From Herbinix sp. (GTDB lineage Bacteria > Bacillota > Clostridia > Lachnospirales > Lachnospiraceae): DNA of 64,000 bases. The stretch lies in the NCBI GenBank assembly GCA_029238935.1, contig JAQZBN010000026.1, positions 1-64,000 of the forward strand, written 5' to 3'. Made by a program: the position numbers and the translations under genes. Each line of letters starts with the position of its first letter. Within the stretch, counting starts at the first letter, position 1. Under the pieces are notes generated by a model that saw nothing but the letters and a program-made list of their open reading frames with translations, did not search any database and was not told the DNA's origin. Positions 1-9,249 of this stretch are shown here, in pieces.

Positions 1-169
1 CATTAATGTCAAGAAAGCAGATTATGGCTTTGCTAGACCGGGCAGCATGCATCGACATAATGTGGATGCTGATGATGAATATGACGATGGTGACGATAGC
101 GATATCGAAATCAATAATTTACATTATAAAAATTCGGGTAATGTAAAAAAAGATAACGCCGACGAGTAG
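1..169 (+). CDS. C-terminal end of an unrecognised acidic protein (partial)
   Basis: An open frame enters from the left edge (first full codon at 2) and ends at a TAG at 167-169, giving about 55 residues. The tail is rich in Asp and Glu (for example DADDEYDDGDDSD) and ends KKDNADE. There is no start in the window, so the ORF track does not list it. It lies 34 bp upstream of cdaA on the same strand and could share its transcript. No domain is recognisable in this fragment, so no function is proposed. Confidence 0.6.
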   Translation, partial: INVKKADYGFARPGSMHRHNVDADDEYDDGDDSDIEINNLHYKNSGNVKKDNADE

Positions 170-203
170 TCAGAATTAAAATAACTGCAGGAGAGAAGAA
201 CGT

Positions 204-1073
204 ATGGAGGCAATTATTAATTTCATAAAGCAATATTGGTTGTCCTTTCCGAAGATTAGCCCTACAGATGTCATAGAAATCTTCATACTTGCATTTTTGA
301 TCTATCATATCGTGAAATGGGTCAAAACGACGAGAGCTTGGGCATTGGTAAAAGGCTTAGTTGTAATTATGGGATTCTGGCTCTTTGCAGAATTATTTGA
401 TTTAAATGTATTATTATGGATTATTACCAATACAATCAGTGTGGGTATTATCGCATTAATTATCGTGTTTCAACCGGAATTTCGTAAAGCCTTGGAACAG
501 CTGGGGCAAAAAAATATTGTGAAATCATTTATTACCTTTGATGATTCCAATCGAAGTGAAAAGTTTTCTGATCATACTCTGGCTGAAGTAGTACGTGCTA
601 CCTTTGAATTAGCCCGTTCTAAGACCGGTGCGTTGATTGTAATCGAAGAAGATATTCCGTTAAAAGATTTTGAAAATACTGGTATTGATATTGATAGTGT
701 GATCAGCAGTGAACTTTTAATAAATATATTTGAACATAATACACCGTTACATGACGGCGCAGTTATACTTCGGGGAAATCGAATTGCTGCTGCAACCTGC
801 TACTTACCTTTGTCTGATAACATGCAGCTTAGTAAGGATCTTGGAACCAGGCACCGCGCTGGTATTGGTATCAGCGAGGTATCAGACAGTTTAACAATCA
901 TTGTTTCAGAAGAGACAGGTAAAGTATCGATTGCTAAAGGAGGAAAACTAATCCGTAATGTGGACGGGGATTACCTGAAAGCAAAATTAATCGATGCTCA
1001 GAAAAAAACGATCGAGTCAAAGAAGATTAATTTATGGAAGGGAAGAAATAAGAATGAAAGAAAAATTGACTAG
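204..1073 (+). CDS. cdaA: Diadenylate cyclase CdaA (c-di-AMP synthase)
   Basis: This membrane-bound enzyme makes cyclic di-AMP from two ATP; c-di-AMP controls potassium and osmolyte transport and cell-wall homeostasis in Firmicutes. The 289-residue protein has about three hydrophobic helices in residues 25-90 and then a DAC domain. The catalytic DGA motif is at about 184-186 (LHDGAVI) and the RHR motif at about 216-218 (TRHRAG), so both signature motifs are intact. Length and layout match the CdaA/DacA family. It overlaps the next gene, cdaR, which is the usual partner. The start has a GGAGAGAAG-type ribosome site. Confidence 0.96.
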   Translation: MEAIINFIKQYWLSFPKISPTDVIEIFILAFLIYHIVKWVKTTRAWALVKGLVVIMGFWLFAELFDLNVLLWIITNTISVGIIALIIVFQPEFRKALEQLGQKNIVKSFITFDDSNRSEKFSDHTLAEVVRATFELARSKTGALIVIEEDIPLKDFENTGIDIDSVISSELLINIFEHNTPLHDGAVILRGNRIAAATCYLPLSDNMQLSKDLGTRHRAGIGISEVSDSLTIIVSEETGKVSIAKGGKLIRNVDGDYLKAKLIDAQKKTIESKKINLWKGRNKNERKID

Positions 1074-2286
1074 AAATGTTGGTTTAAAAATTCTATCAAT
1101 TGTTCTTGCAGCCCTTTTATGGATTGTAATTACAAATATTGATGACCCATATAAAACAAAGAGATTTACAGGGATAGAGGTTAAGGTATTAAACGAAGAA
1201 GTAATTGAGCACTTAAATCAGGAATATGATATTACCGAAGGGGAAACGATAAATATTAAGGTGGAAGCAAGAAAATCCATCATTGATAAATTAAGAAATT
1301 CAGATTTTATTGCAACAGCAGATTTTAGACATTTATCCGATGTAAATGCGGTACGAATTGAAATTTCCTGTCCAAAGTATGGTGAAGCTGTTGAGATCAT
1401 AGACGGCAAGTATCAGGAGATGTTAATTACCCGTGATGTATTAGACCACCAGGATAAAAAGGTGAATATCGTAGTCAAAGGAGAAGTAGCAAAAGGGTTT
1501 ACCATTGCTGAGAAGACAGCGAGTCCTAACATGATTACAGTTTCAGGTGCAAAGGGAAGAGTAGATAAGATTTCTGAAATTACAGTAGAGGTAGATGCGA
1601 CAAATAAATCCAGACCGTTTAATACGACCGCTGCTCTGAGAGCATATGATGCGAACGGCAAATTGATGGATACGGATAAATTAACTTTTGAATATGATAA
1701 TCAACCGATCGAAACGGTTGATGTTAGCGTTAGTCTATATCGAACGAAAACAATTAATCTTTCCATATCGATTGCCGGAAAACCGGCGGAGGGCTACTCA
1801 TATGCTGCTCCTTCCTATTCACCGGAGCAGATTACGATAGCTGGTACGGACGAAATGTTGAAGGATATTAAGTATTTACCAATCACAGTAGATATCACAG
1901 GTGCAAATAAGAATATAGAAAAGGAAATAGATCCGCTAGAGTGGCTGCCCAAGGGAGTCATCTTAGTAAATGATACGACCATTGCATTAAACATTAAGAT
2001 TGAGGAACTTGATACAAAGGAAATGACAGTAGGTTCTCATGACATTGATATTCATAATTTAAAGGATAACTGCTCAATCACCTACAATACAACAGGAGGT
2101 ATCTATGTTGTAGTTAATGGTTCTGAAGAAGACATTGAGTATCTAACAGAAGAAGATTTAAAACCACGGATAGACCTAACCGATTATTCGGTTGGTACAT
2201 ATTCTGCGGAGATAGAGTTTGACCTCCCGGAAGGAGTCAATTTAGTTAATAAACCAACTATAAGTTTTAACATAATTGAAAAATAA
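1054..2286 (+). CDS. cdaR: YbbR-domain regulator CdaR
   Basis: CdaR proteins are anchored in the membrane with extracellular YbbR repeats and modulate CdaA activity. The N-terminus has one membrane helix at about residues 10-27 (LKILSIVLAALLWIVI), followed by roughly 380 residues of repeated beta-rich YbbR modules with phrases such as ITVSGAKGRVDKI and ITIAGTDEMLKDI. The ORF track starts at 994, but ATG 1054 follows a GGAAGGGAAG ribosome site and puts the membrane helix at the N-terminus, so it is preferred. It overlaps cdaA by 20 bp, which suggests translational coupling. The glmM gene that often follows in Firmicutes is not here. Confidence 0.92.
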   Translation: MKEKLTRNVGLKILSIVLAALLWIVITNIDDPYKTKRFTGIEVKVLNEEVIEHLNQEYDITEGETINIKVEARKSIIDKLRNSDFIATADFRHLSDVNAVRIEISCPKYGEAVEIIDGKYQEMLITRDVLDHQDKKVNIVVKGEVAKGFTIAEKTASPNMITVSGAKGRVDKISEITVEVDATNKSRPFNTTAALRAYDANGKLMDTDKLTFEYDNQPIETVDVSVSLYRTKTINLSISIAGKPAEGYSYAAPSYSPEQITIAGTDEMLKDIKYLPITVDITGANKNIEKEIDPLEWLPKGVILVNDTTIALNIKIEELDTKEMTVGSHDIDIHNLKDNCSITYNTTGGIYVVVNGSEEDIEYLTEEDLKPRIDLTDYSVGTYSAEIEFDLPEGVNLVNKPTISFNIIEK

Positions 2287-2327
2287 ACGATCCCCGACAA
2301 CCAAAGGCGGCTGATAGGAGGAGTATT

Positions 2328-2603
2328 ATGGTTAGTGAAAAGATTGTGATTCGTATTTCATCGGGATTACATTTGCGACCAGTAGGTGTATTATGTAACC
2401 GTGCAATTGAGTTTAAATCAACAATTACCATGAAAAGCGGAGAAATTAGTGTCAATGCAAAGAGTGTATTGGGCGTACTTTCGGCCGGTGTAAAATATGG
2501 GGATGAAATTGAAATCATCTGTGATGGTGAGGATGAAAAAGAAGCATTGCATACTCTTAGTATGATCATAAGGAATGGTTTAGGAGATGAAATTGTAAAA
2601 TAA
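2328..2603 (+). CDS. ptsH: HPr phosphocarrier protein
   Basis: HPr carries phosphate from enzyme I to sugar-specific EII proteins of the PTS and, when phosphorylated on Ser-46, takes part in CcpA-type carbon catabolite control. The 91-residue protein has His at position 15 (SSGLHLRPVG) with Arg-17 and Pro-18, and Ser at exactly position 46 (NAKSVLGVLS). Both phosphorylation sites are therefore present, making it HPr rather than Crh, which lacks His-15. It follows cdaR by 41 bp with a strong AGGAGG site. No enzyme I gene is in the window. Confidence 0.9.
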   Translation: MVSEKIVIRISSGLHLRPVGVLCNRAIEFKSTITMKSGEISVNAKSVLGVLSAGVKYGDEIEIICDGEDEKEALHTLSMIIRNGLGDEIVK

Positions 2604-2606
2604 TAG

Positions 2607-2635
2607 TTGCGAAAGAAAAACCTTAATGTTATAAT
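2607..2635 (+). promoter_or_regulatory. Candidate sigma-A promoter for leuA
   Basis: TTGCGA (2607-2612), a 17-bp spacer and TATAAT (2630-2635). It lies just after ptsH and about 180 bp before leuA, implying a long leader of about 170 nt. I looked for a T-box motif in that leader and did not find one. Confidence 0.5.
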
Positions 2636-2814
2636 GAAAAACATTATAGAATTAATAATTATAACGAAAGGATCTGATCTGGATGGGACTCGAGTAGACA
2701 ATGCAATCCTATTTATTATCAAGAAATACAGTGTGATTTACCGACTCCGTGGCTTAATATTGAATGTCTAATTATGTAGGTAGATTGAATAAATATTAAG
2801 TAGGAGGAACAATT

Positions 2815-4479
2815 ATGTTAAATTATAAGAGATATCAGAAAGCACCGATCGTAAATTTTCCGGAAAGACAATGGCCAAACAAAGAGATAACAAAAGCCCC
2901 GATTTGGTGTAGTGTGGATTTAAGAGATGGTAATCAGGCACTCATTGAGCCTATGGTGGTGGAAGAAAAGATAGAATATTTTGGTCTTCTTGTGGATTTG
3001 GGCTTCAAGGAAATTGAAGTAGGATTTCCTTCGGCATCTCAGATTGAATTTGATTTCTTACGACAATTGGTTGATCGGAGATTAATTCCAGGAGATGTGA
3101 CAGTCCAGGTATTGGTACAATGCAGAGAGCACTTAATAAAGAGGACTTTTGAAGCTTTAGAAGGTGTTAAAAGAGCTGTCGTACACATTTATAATTCAAC
3201 ATCTACCTTACAAAGAGATGTTGTATTTCATATGAGTCGTGATGAGATCAAACAGATCGCTGTAGAAGGTACAAAATTGGTTAAGGAATATGCGAAGAAC
3301 TTTCCTGGAGAGATCATATTGGAATATTCACCAGAGAGTTTTTCGGGAACCGAATTAGATTTTGCATTGGAAATTTGCACAGCAGTTCAGGAAATCTGGG
3401 TACCAACACCGCAGAATAAGATTATTCTTAATCTGCCTGCAACTGTTGAGATGAATACACCAAATGTGTATGCTGATCAAATTGAATGGATGAATAACCA
3501 TTTTATAAACAGAGAAAGTGTTATTCTTAGCGTGCATCCACATAATGATCGTGGTACAGGAATAGCGATCACAGAACTTGCTCTTCTTGCAGGAGCCGAC
3601 AGAGTGGAAGGAACACTGTTTGGAAATGGAGAAAGAACAGGTAATGTTGACATACTTACCATTGCCTATAATATGTTCTCACAAGGAATTAATCCGGATT
3701 TAAATATAGATAATATTACAGAAATTATTGAAAAATATGAGCGTCTGTGTAAGATGCATGTACACGAAAGGCACCCTTATGCAGGTAAATTAGTTTTTAC
3801 CGCTTTCTCAGGTTCACACCAGGATGCGATTAATAAAGGTATTAAAGCGATGAAGGAACGTAACAGCAGTATTTGGGCTGTACCGTATCTTCCAATAGAT
3901 CCTTCCGATATAGGAAGGCAATATGAGCCTATTGTCAGAATTAACAGTCAGTCTGGTAAGGGCGGCGTAGCTTTTATTATGGAAAACTACTTTGGCTACA
4001 AACTGCCAAAAGGTATGCATAAGGAGTTTGCAGATGTAATTCAGAAAATGTCAGAAAAACAGGGTGAAGTTACTCCGGATCAGATTATGAGTGAATTTAA
4101 ACATAATTATCTGGATAAGAAAGAGCCACTTCATTTCGTAAAATGTAGAATAGAAGATATGCCGGAATGTGCAGATGAATGTAATACCCATGTAGTTGTT
4201 GTATATACAGATCAGGGTGTAGAAAAAACGATCGAAGCTTCCGGAAACGGACCAATTGATGCAGTGCAAAGAGGGTTACAGTCAGTACTTAACATTCAAT
4301 TGAAGGTTCTAGATTATTCAGAGCATGCTTTGGGTGGCGGTGCGAATGCGCAAGCAGCAGCTTATATTCATATGCTGGATACAGTAACGAGCAAAGCAAC
4401 CTTTGGTGTAGGCGTAAGTTCTAATATTACCAGAGCGTCTATTCGTGCTATCTTTAGCGCATTAAATCGATTGAGATAA
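2815..4479 (+). CDS. leuA: 2-isopropylmalate synthase
   Basis: LeuA condenses acetyl-CoA with 2-oxoisovalerate, the first committed step of leucine biosynthesis. The 554-residue protein has the HMGL-like TIM-barrel signature (VDLRDGNQAL near residue 40), the metal-binding HPHNDRGTG motif near residue 242 and a C-terminal allosteric LeuA domain. The length and the PERQWPNKEI-type N-terminus fit the longer LeuA class 2 form rather than the roughly 510-residue enterobacterial form. An AGGAGG site precedes the ATG. It stands alone, with its own candidate promoter and a terminator; leuBCD are not adjacent. Confidence 0.95.
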   Translation: MLNYKRYQKAPIVNFPERQWPNKEITKAPIWCSVDLRDGNQALIEPMVVEEKIEYFGLLVDLGFKEIEVGFPSASQIEFDFLRQLVDRRLIPGDVTVQVLVQCREHLIKRTFEALEGVKRAVVHIYNSTSTLQRDVVFHMSRDEIKQIAVEGTKLVKEYAKNFPGEIILEYSPESFSGTELDFALEICTAVQEIWVPTPQNKIILNLPATVEMNTPNVYADQIEWMNNHFINRESVILSVHPHNDRGTGIAITELALLAGADRVEGTLFGNGERTGNVDILTIAYNMFSQGINPDLNIDNITEIIEKYERLCKMHVHERHPYAGKLVFTAFSGSHQDAINKGIKAMKERNSSIWAVPYLPIDPSDIGRQYEPIVRINSQSGKGGVAFIMENYFGYKLPKGMHKEFADVIQKMSEKQGEVTPDQIMSEFKHNYLDKKEPLHFVKCRIEDMPECADECNTHVVVVYTDQGVEKTIEASGNGPIDAVQRGLQSVLNIQLKVLDYSEHALGGGANAQAAAYIHMLDTVTSKATFGVGVSSNITRASIRAIFSALNRLR

Positions 4480-4493
4480 ATTTAAAAATTTAA

Positions 4494-4543
4494 GAGGCTG
4501 TCCCAGAAATGTTATCACAGCGGTAACATTCGGGGGCAGCCTC
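4494..4543 (+). terminator. Rho-independent terminator after leuA
   Basis: GAGGCTGTCCC pairs with GGGGGCAGCCTC around an inner GTTATC/GGTAAC-type stem, and is followed by ATTCCTTTATT. Confidence 0.8.
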
Positions 4544-4645
4544 ATTCCTTTATTATTTCATTAAAAAATCTTTTGTTAGAAAATAGGTATTTGGGAAAAA
4601 CTAAAGAAAAAAGTTTTGGATTTTTAGTATCAAATCTTGCTAACC

Positions 4646-4674
4646 TTGACTTACATTTATTGAAATGCTATAAT
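4646..4674 (+). promoter_or_regulatory. Sigma-A promoter for the wall-polymer cluster
   Basis: TTGACT (4646-4651), a 17-bp spacer and TATAAT (4669-4674), about 55 bp before the TTG start of the first transferase. Confidence 0.75.
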
Positions 4675-4728
4675 TCCATTGCCAGGTTACCATAGAATGA
4701 TTTTCCAAAACACATGGAGGTTAAAATT

Positions 4729-7077
4729 TTGAAAGTAAGTGTGATTGTTCCATATCATGAAGAGGAAGCATATCTACGAGATTGTTTGGATAGTTTGAAA
4801 GAGCAGTCTTATAAAAATATGGAGGTTTTGCTTGTTTGTGATCAAGTGAAGGAATCCTCCCTTCAATGGCTCTCTGAATATCAGGAGGAGCTATCCATCA
4901 GAGTATTACACTTGAAGAATAAAACCGGTGTAGCCGCGGCTAGAAATCTTGGACTTGAGAACGCAGACGGTGATTATATATATTTTATAGATAGTGATGA
5001 TTACTTGTATGGTAATACCATTGAAAGCTTGGTTATTGCTTCTCAGGACAGGGATGATGATATTATATATGGTAAGAAAAAGTGGACCTGGTTTCAACGG
5101 AGCATATATCTTGCTAGAAAGCAAGAACAAGAAAACGGAGATACAGAAGAAGAGAATGAAGAAAGCTCCAATGAGACCTCAGAACTTGCTGCAGAAAACG
5201 GTACGGATGGAAAAGAGAGCAAAACGGAGGAATCGAGTGAAGAAGAGGATGCTGATGACTCCTCAGAAGATTCTGAAGAAGCTGAGGACACCGATTATAG
5301 CGAAGATAGCAAAAGTCAGAGTACCGAGGATGACGAGAATAATATCATAGATGAAAACCTAACACCGGAAGAGTTAGAAGCGAGAGAATTAAGAAGAACT
5401 GAAAATAGAAAAAAACAGGCATATCGAATTCTGATCACTAAACGGAAAGGAGTTCGTAATATTTCTGTTTTAAATATATTATTTAAGAGAAGTTTTATTG
5501 AGGCAAATAGGATTCGTTTCCCGGAACAGTTTAAATATTTTTCGGATATTCCTTTCTTACTGGAAGCAATGTCTAAAACGGATAAATTTAAGAAGCGTTT
5601 AGGTGCTACTTATATTAAAAGAAAACATAATGATAAGATTAACCTTCCTGCTTTATCACAAATTAAGGATCCAAACAGATTTTATGAATATATGGATTCT
5701 TATTATGATGCAATTAGTAAAATACCAGCAGATTCGGATCTAAGAAATCGTTATGACAAAAAGATCATCGATTATTATTGCAGGGTTTTTGCTCCAAGAT
5801 TAAAGCGAAGTTCAAACGATGCCTGGAGGAACGAAAATTTCATACGGATGAGTGAAATTGTAAGAGGTATGAATCCAGATTTGATTCGCAAGATGAAAGG
5901 ATATCGTAAAAGGCTGATCAAAGCTTTAGTTAAGCAAAATGTAAATAAGTCCTTACGAATTGTTAAAGTTCATTTGGGTTATAAAAAGTTAAAAAAGATA
6001 TTAAAAAATAAGAGAACTTTTGCAAAGTTCCTTTATGTTCATTCGTTCTTAAAGAAACCGATGATGGATAATTGGATTTTATTTGAGAGCTTTTTTGGAA
6101 AGAATTATTCGGACAGCCCAAAATACATTTATGAGTATTTAGCAAAGAACTATCCGGGTAAGTATAAATTCATTTGGGTTATTGATAAAAAGAACACTAA
6201 AATTCCATTTAAACATACGAAAATCAAACGTTTTAGTTTACGTTATTCCTATTATCTAGCCAGATGTAAGTATTTTGTCTTTAATGGAAGACAACCGGAT
6301 TGGATGAAGAAAAGGAAGGATAGTGTTTTTTTAGAGACCTGGCATGGAACGCCCCTGAAGAAGCTAGTATTTGATCAGGATGATATCAGTTCTGCCAATC
6401 CAAAGTATAAAGAGCAGGTATATAAACAATCCAGAGTATGGGATTACCTGATTGCACCCAATGCGTTCAGTAGTGAAGTGTTCCGCAGATGCTTTATTTA
6501 TGATAAGGCAATGTTAGATACAGGATATCCGAGAAATGATATCCTACATGCGAAAGATCGTGATGAAATAGCTAGCAAGATCAGGAAAAAACTAAATATT
6601 CCAAAGGATAAGAAAACGATATTGTACGCTCCAACCTGGCGCGATGATGAATTCTATGCTAAGGGCCAATATAAGTTTGAATTGCATTTAGACTTAGCTT
6701 ACCTGAGAGAGAAGTTAGGAGATCAATATGTACTGTTATTAAGAACTCATTACTTTATCGCAGATTCTCTTGATGTCAGCTCATTGGGAGGTTTTGCAGT
6801 AAATGTGAGCAAGTACGATGATATCTCTGAGCTTTATTTAATATCGGATATCTTAATCACGGACTATTCCTCCGTATTCTTTGATTATGCCAATTTGAGA
6901 AGGCCAATGTTGTTCTTTACCTACGATTTGGAAAAATACAGGGATGTTCTACGAGGTTTCTATATTGATATCGAAAAGGAAGTTCCTGGTCCATTGGTGT
7001 TTACTACAGAAGAGGTTGCAGATGCGATCTTAAATATAAATACCATAGAAAAGCAGTATCGAGATCGTTATTGTTGA
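4729..7077 (+). CDS. Bifunctional GT2 glycosyltransferase / CDP-glycerol glycerophosphotransferase
   Basis: The N-terminal half is a family 2 glycosyltransferase (VSVIVPYHEEE at the start, DxD motif FIDSDD near residue 89). The C-terminal half is a TagF-type CDP-glycerol transferase domain (ETWHGTPLKK, LYAPTWRDDEF, ILITDYSSVFFDY). It probably builds or decorates a glycerol-phosphate wall polymer on the cytoplasmic side. An acidic stretch of about 90 residues (about 134-225) interrupts the GT2 domain between the DxD motif and the VLNILFKRS segment. The ORF track starts at ATG 4714, but that ATG lies inside the TGGAGG ribosome site, so TTG 4729, eight bases downstream, is preferred. It is first in a cluster with an exporter. 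Confidence 0.88.
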   Translation: MKVSVIVPYHEEEAYLRDCLDSLKEQSYKNMEVLLVCDQVKESSLQWLSEYQEELSIRVLHLKNKTGVAAARNLGLENADGDYIYFIDSDDYLYGNTIESLVIASQDRDDDIIYGKKKWTWFQRSIYLARKQEQENGDTEEENEESSNETSELAAENGTDGKESKTEESSEEEDADDSSEDSEEAEDTDYSEDSKSQSTEDDENNIIDENLTPEELEARELRRTENRKKQAYRILITKRKGVRNISVLNILFKRSFIEANRIRFPEQFKYFSDIPFLLEAMSKTDKFKKRLGATYIKRKHNDKINLPALSQIKDPNRFYEYMDSYYDAISKIPADSDLRNRYDKKIIDYYCRVFAPRLKRSSNDAWRNENFIRMSEIVRGMNPDLIRKMKGYRKRLIKALVKQNVNKSLRIVKVHLGYKKLKKILKNKRTFAKFLYVHSFLKKPMMDNWILFESFFGKNYSDSPKYIYEYLAKNYPGKYKFIWVIDKKNTKIPFKHTKIKRFSLRYSYYLARCKYFVFNGRQPDWMKKRKDSVFLETWHGTPLKKLVFDQDDISSANPKYKEQVYKQSRVWDYLIAPNAFSSEVFRRCFIYDKAMLDTGYPRNDILHAKDRDEIASKIRKKLNIPKDKKTILYAPTWRDDEFYAKGQYKFELHLDLAYLREKLGDQYVLLLRTHYFIADSLDVSSLGGFAVNVSKYDDISELYLISDILITDYSSVFFDYANLRRPMLFFTYDLEKYRDVLRGFYIDIEKEVPGPLVFTTEEVADAILNINTIEKQYRDRYC

Positions 7078-7106
7078 CTGACAAACAGAAAGGGATAGGT
7101 TTTAGC

Positions 7107-7883
7107 TTGAATAGAGTAATTAGTAATTTTAAAAAGTACCGCTTCTTATTGGTTGAGTTAGTGAAGAAGGATATAAAGTTGAAGTACAGACGTTCCTACC
7201 TGGGTATCTTCTGGACTTTATTAGAGCCTCTGTTGACTACGATTGTATTAACCTTTGTATTTTCCAGGCTGTTAGGTAGAGGAACGGAAAGCTTCCCAGT
7301 GTATATATTAACCGGTCGTTTATTATATACTTTTTTTGCCAATTCTACGAAAGCTGCAATGAAAGCGATACGAACTAATAGTGCAATGATTAAAAAAGTT
7401 TATGTACCAAAATACATCTATCCTTTTGCATCAGTTCTATCCAACTTTGTGATTTTTTTGATTTCTCTGATTATATTATTTGTTGCCTTGTTAGTATTTC
7501 ATGTCGTACCAAACTGGCATATTTTTGAGGCAGTGATTCCATTGATCATGGTTTTAATTTTATCCCTTGGGGTCGGTATGATATTAGCAACCATGGCAGT
7601 ATTTTTTCGAGATTTGGAATATTTATGGAGTGTGGCATTGATGTTGGTTATGTATACATCAGCTATATTCTATCAGATTAAAGATTTGGATTTAGAGGAG
7701 CATGCATGGGTATTTAACCTAAATCCTCTATTTAATATCATCGTAAATTTCAGAGATGCTGTATTTGGAAATCCATTGAACCTGCAGGCAGTTTTAATAT
7801 CAGCAGCATATAGCTTAGGCTCTCTGCTGATTGGAACATTACTATTCTATAAAAAGCAGGATAAATTCTTCCTTAATATATAG
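7107..7883 (+). CDS. ABC-2 type polysaccharide/teichoic acid export permease (TagG-like)
   Basis: This is the membrane subunit of an exporter that would move a lipid-linked polymer across the membrane. It has the ABC-2 N-terminal signature (KDIKLKYRRSYLGIFWTLLEPL) and about six hydrophobic helices, and ends in a short basic tail, like TagG and the O-antigen permeases. The track begins at a TTG at 7071 that overlaps the previous gene and has no ribosome site; TTG 7107 follows AAAGGGATAGG and gives the usual family N-terminus, so it is preferred. The ATPase subunit follows directly. Confidence 0.88.
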   Translation: MNRVISNFKKYRFLLVELVKKDIKLKYRRSYLGIFWTLLEPLLTTIVLTFVFSRLLGRGTESFPVYILTGRLLYTFFANSTKAAMKAIRTNSAMIKKVYVPKYIYPFASVLSNFVIFLISLIILFVALLVFHVVPNWHIFEAVIPLIMVLILSLGVGMILATMAVFFRDLEYLWSVALMLVMYTSAIFYQIKDLDLEEHAWVFNLNPLFNIIVNFRDAVFGNPLNLQAVLISAAYSLGSLLIGTLLFYKKQDKFFLNI

Positions 7884-7924
7884 AATAGAGTTTGACGATT
7901 GGATATGGCAGAATGGAGGCTTTT

Positions 7925-8671
7925 GTGGAGAATAAAGTATTAACGGTTGATAATGTCAGCATGAAATTTAACCTAATGGAAAAGAAAGTTGACAATTTAA
8001 AAGAATATGTTATTAAGATGTTAAAAAATGAGCTTAGATACCAAGAATTTTGGGCGCTGAAAGATGTGTCCTTTTCTCTCAATCAGGGAGACCGTCTGGG
8101 AATTTTAGGTTTGAATGGTGCGGGAAAGAGTACCTTGTTAAAGATCATAGCGGGAGTGTTAAAAGCAACGGAAGGCAAAGTATCTATGAAAGGTAAAGTG
8201 GTACCGCTTCTCGAACTAGGTGCTGGTTTTGATCCGCAGTATACAGGAGCAGAGAATATTTTCCTCTATGGAGCAGTTCTAGGCTATCCCAAGGATTTTA
8301 TCAAAGAGAAGTATGAAGAAATCGTTGCATTTTCTGAATTAGGAGACTTTATTCATGTACCTGTGAAAAATTATTCCTCCGGTATGAAGGCAAGGTTGGG
8401 ATTCTCAATCGCTACGATTGTGGAACCTGATATCCTAATACTAGATGAAGTATTAGCTGTTGGTGATGCTAAATTTCGTAAGAAGAGTGAGAAAAAGATT
8501 AAGTCCATGTTTGATAAGGGCGTAACAGTGCTATTTGTATCTCATTCCATTGAACAGGTAAAGCGCTTGTGTAATTGCGCGATCTTATTGGAAAAAGGGA
8601 CTTTAATAGCGAAAGGATCGGTTGAGGAAGTCAGTGCAATATATGAAGCAAAAATTGCGGAGAATGACTAA
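7925..8671 (+). CDS. ABC exporter ATPase for wall polymer (TagH-like)
   Basis: This is the ATP-binding subunit that pairs with the preceding ABC-2 permease. It shows Walker A GLNGAGKST, signature YSSGMKARL, Walker B DILILDEVLAVGD and a switch His (VSHS). The VLTVDNVSMKFNLMEKKVDN start is typical of the polysaccharide-export (TagH/RfbE) group, but it lacks the long C-terminal extension of Bacillus TagH. The track starts at TTG 7892. The ATG at 7913 is part of an ATGGAGG ribosome site, and GTG 7925 follows at 5 bp, so GTG is chosen; ATG 7913 remains possible. Confidence 0.9.
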   Translation: MENKVLTVDNVSMKFNLMEKKVDNLKEYVIKMLKNELRYQEFWALKDVSFSLNQGDRLGILGLNGAGKSTLLKIIAGVLKATEGKVSMKGKVVPLLELGAGFDPQYTGAENIFLYGAVLGYPKDFIKEKYEEIVAFSELGDFIHVPVKNYSSGMKARLGFSIATIVEPDILILDEVLAVGDAKFRKKSEKKIKSMFDKGVTVLFVSHSIEQVKRLCNCAILLEKGTLIAKGSVEEVSAIYEAKIAEND

Positions 8672-8818
8672 AGTAACACGTACATGATTGGTATTACGAT
8701 CGAAATAAATTACAAAAAGAGAAGATTATGAGAGATGCTAGTTTGAAAAATCAATATTTTTCACACGCAAATTTGTGGTGACGGTCCAAAGTTTGCAGGC
8801 TAAGAAGAAAGGTAAGGT

Positions 8819-9226
8819 ATGAATATGAGAAAAGTTATCACCTATGGAACCTATGATTTACTACACGTAGGACATATCAACTTATTAAGAAGAGCAAAGG
8901 AATTAGGAGACTATTTGGTAGTTGTTTTATCCTCCGACGAATTTAATGCGTTAAAACATAAGACAGCATATCATAGCTATGAAGATAGAAAGATCATATT
9001 AGAATCGATTAAATATGTTGATGAAGTTATTCCGGAGTATACATGGGAGCAAAAAATTAGTGATGTTGTGGACAACCAGATCGATGTTTTTGTAATGGGA
9101 GATGATTGGAAAGGTCAGTTTGACTTCCTGAAAGACTATTGTGAAGTGGTTTATCTGTCCAGAACAGAAGGCATTTCTACTACAAAGATTAAACAGGATT
9201 TACATCTGGGACAAGAGAAAAAGTAA
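8819..9226 (+). CDS. tagD: Glycerol-3-phosphate cytidylyltransferase (TagD)
   Basis: TagD makes CDP-glycerol from CTP and sn-glycerol 3-phosphate, the activated donor used by TagF-type transferases. The 135-residue protein has the nucleotidyltransferase signature GTYDLLHVGHINLL and the C-terminal RTEGISTTKIK motif (the ISTT loop). Size and motifs fit the TagD/TarD family. The three CDP-glycerol transferase domains around it are the likely users of its product. About 147 bp separate it from the ATPase gene; a weak AGAAAGG site precedes the ATG. Confidence 0.92.
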   Translation: MNMRKVITYGTYDLLHVGHINLLRRAKELGDYLVVVLSSDEFNALKHKTAYHSYEDRKIILESIKYVDEVIPEYTWEQKISDVVDNQIDVFVMGDDWKGQFDFLKDYCEVVYLSRTEGISTTKIKQDLHLGQEKK

Positions 9227-9249
9227 ATCCTACTGAGAGGTCTATTTTT

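Noticed and set aside
2267-2722. 151-codon ORF on the - strand
   Set aside because: Antisense to ptsH, which has intact His-15 and Ser-46; no credible protein.
2636-2814. Possible T-box leader before leuA
   Set aside because: I could not find the T-box sequence (AGGGTGGAACCGCG-like) or a specifier-loop arrangement followed by a terminator.
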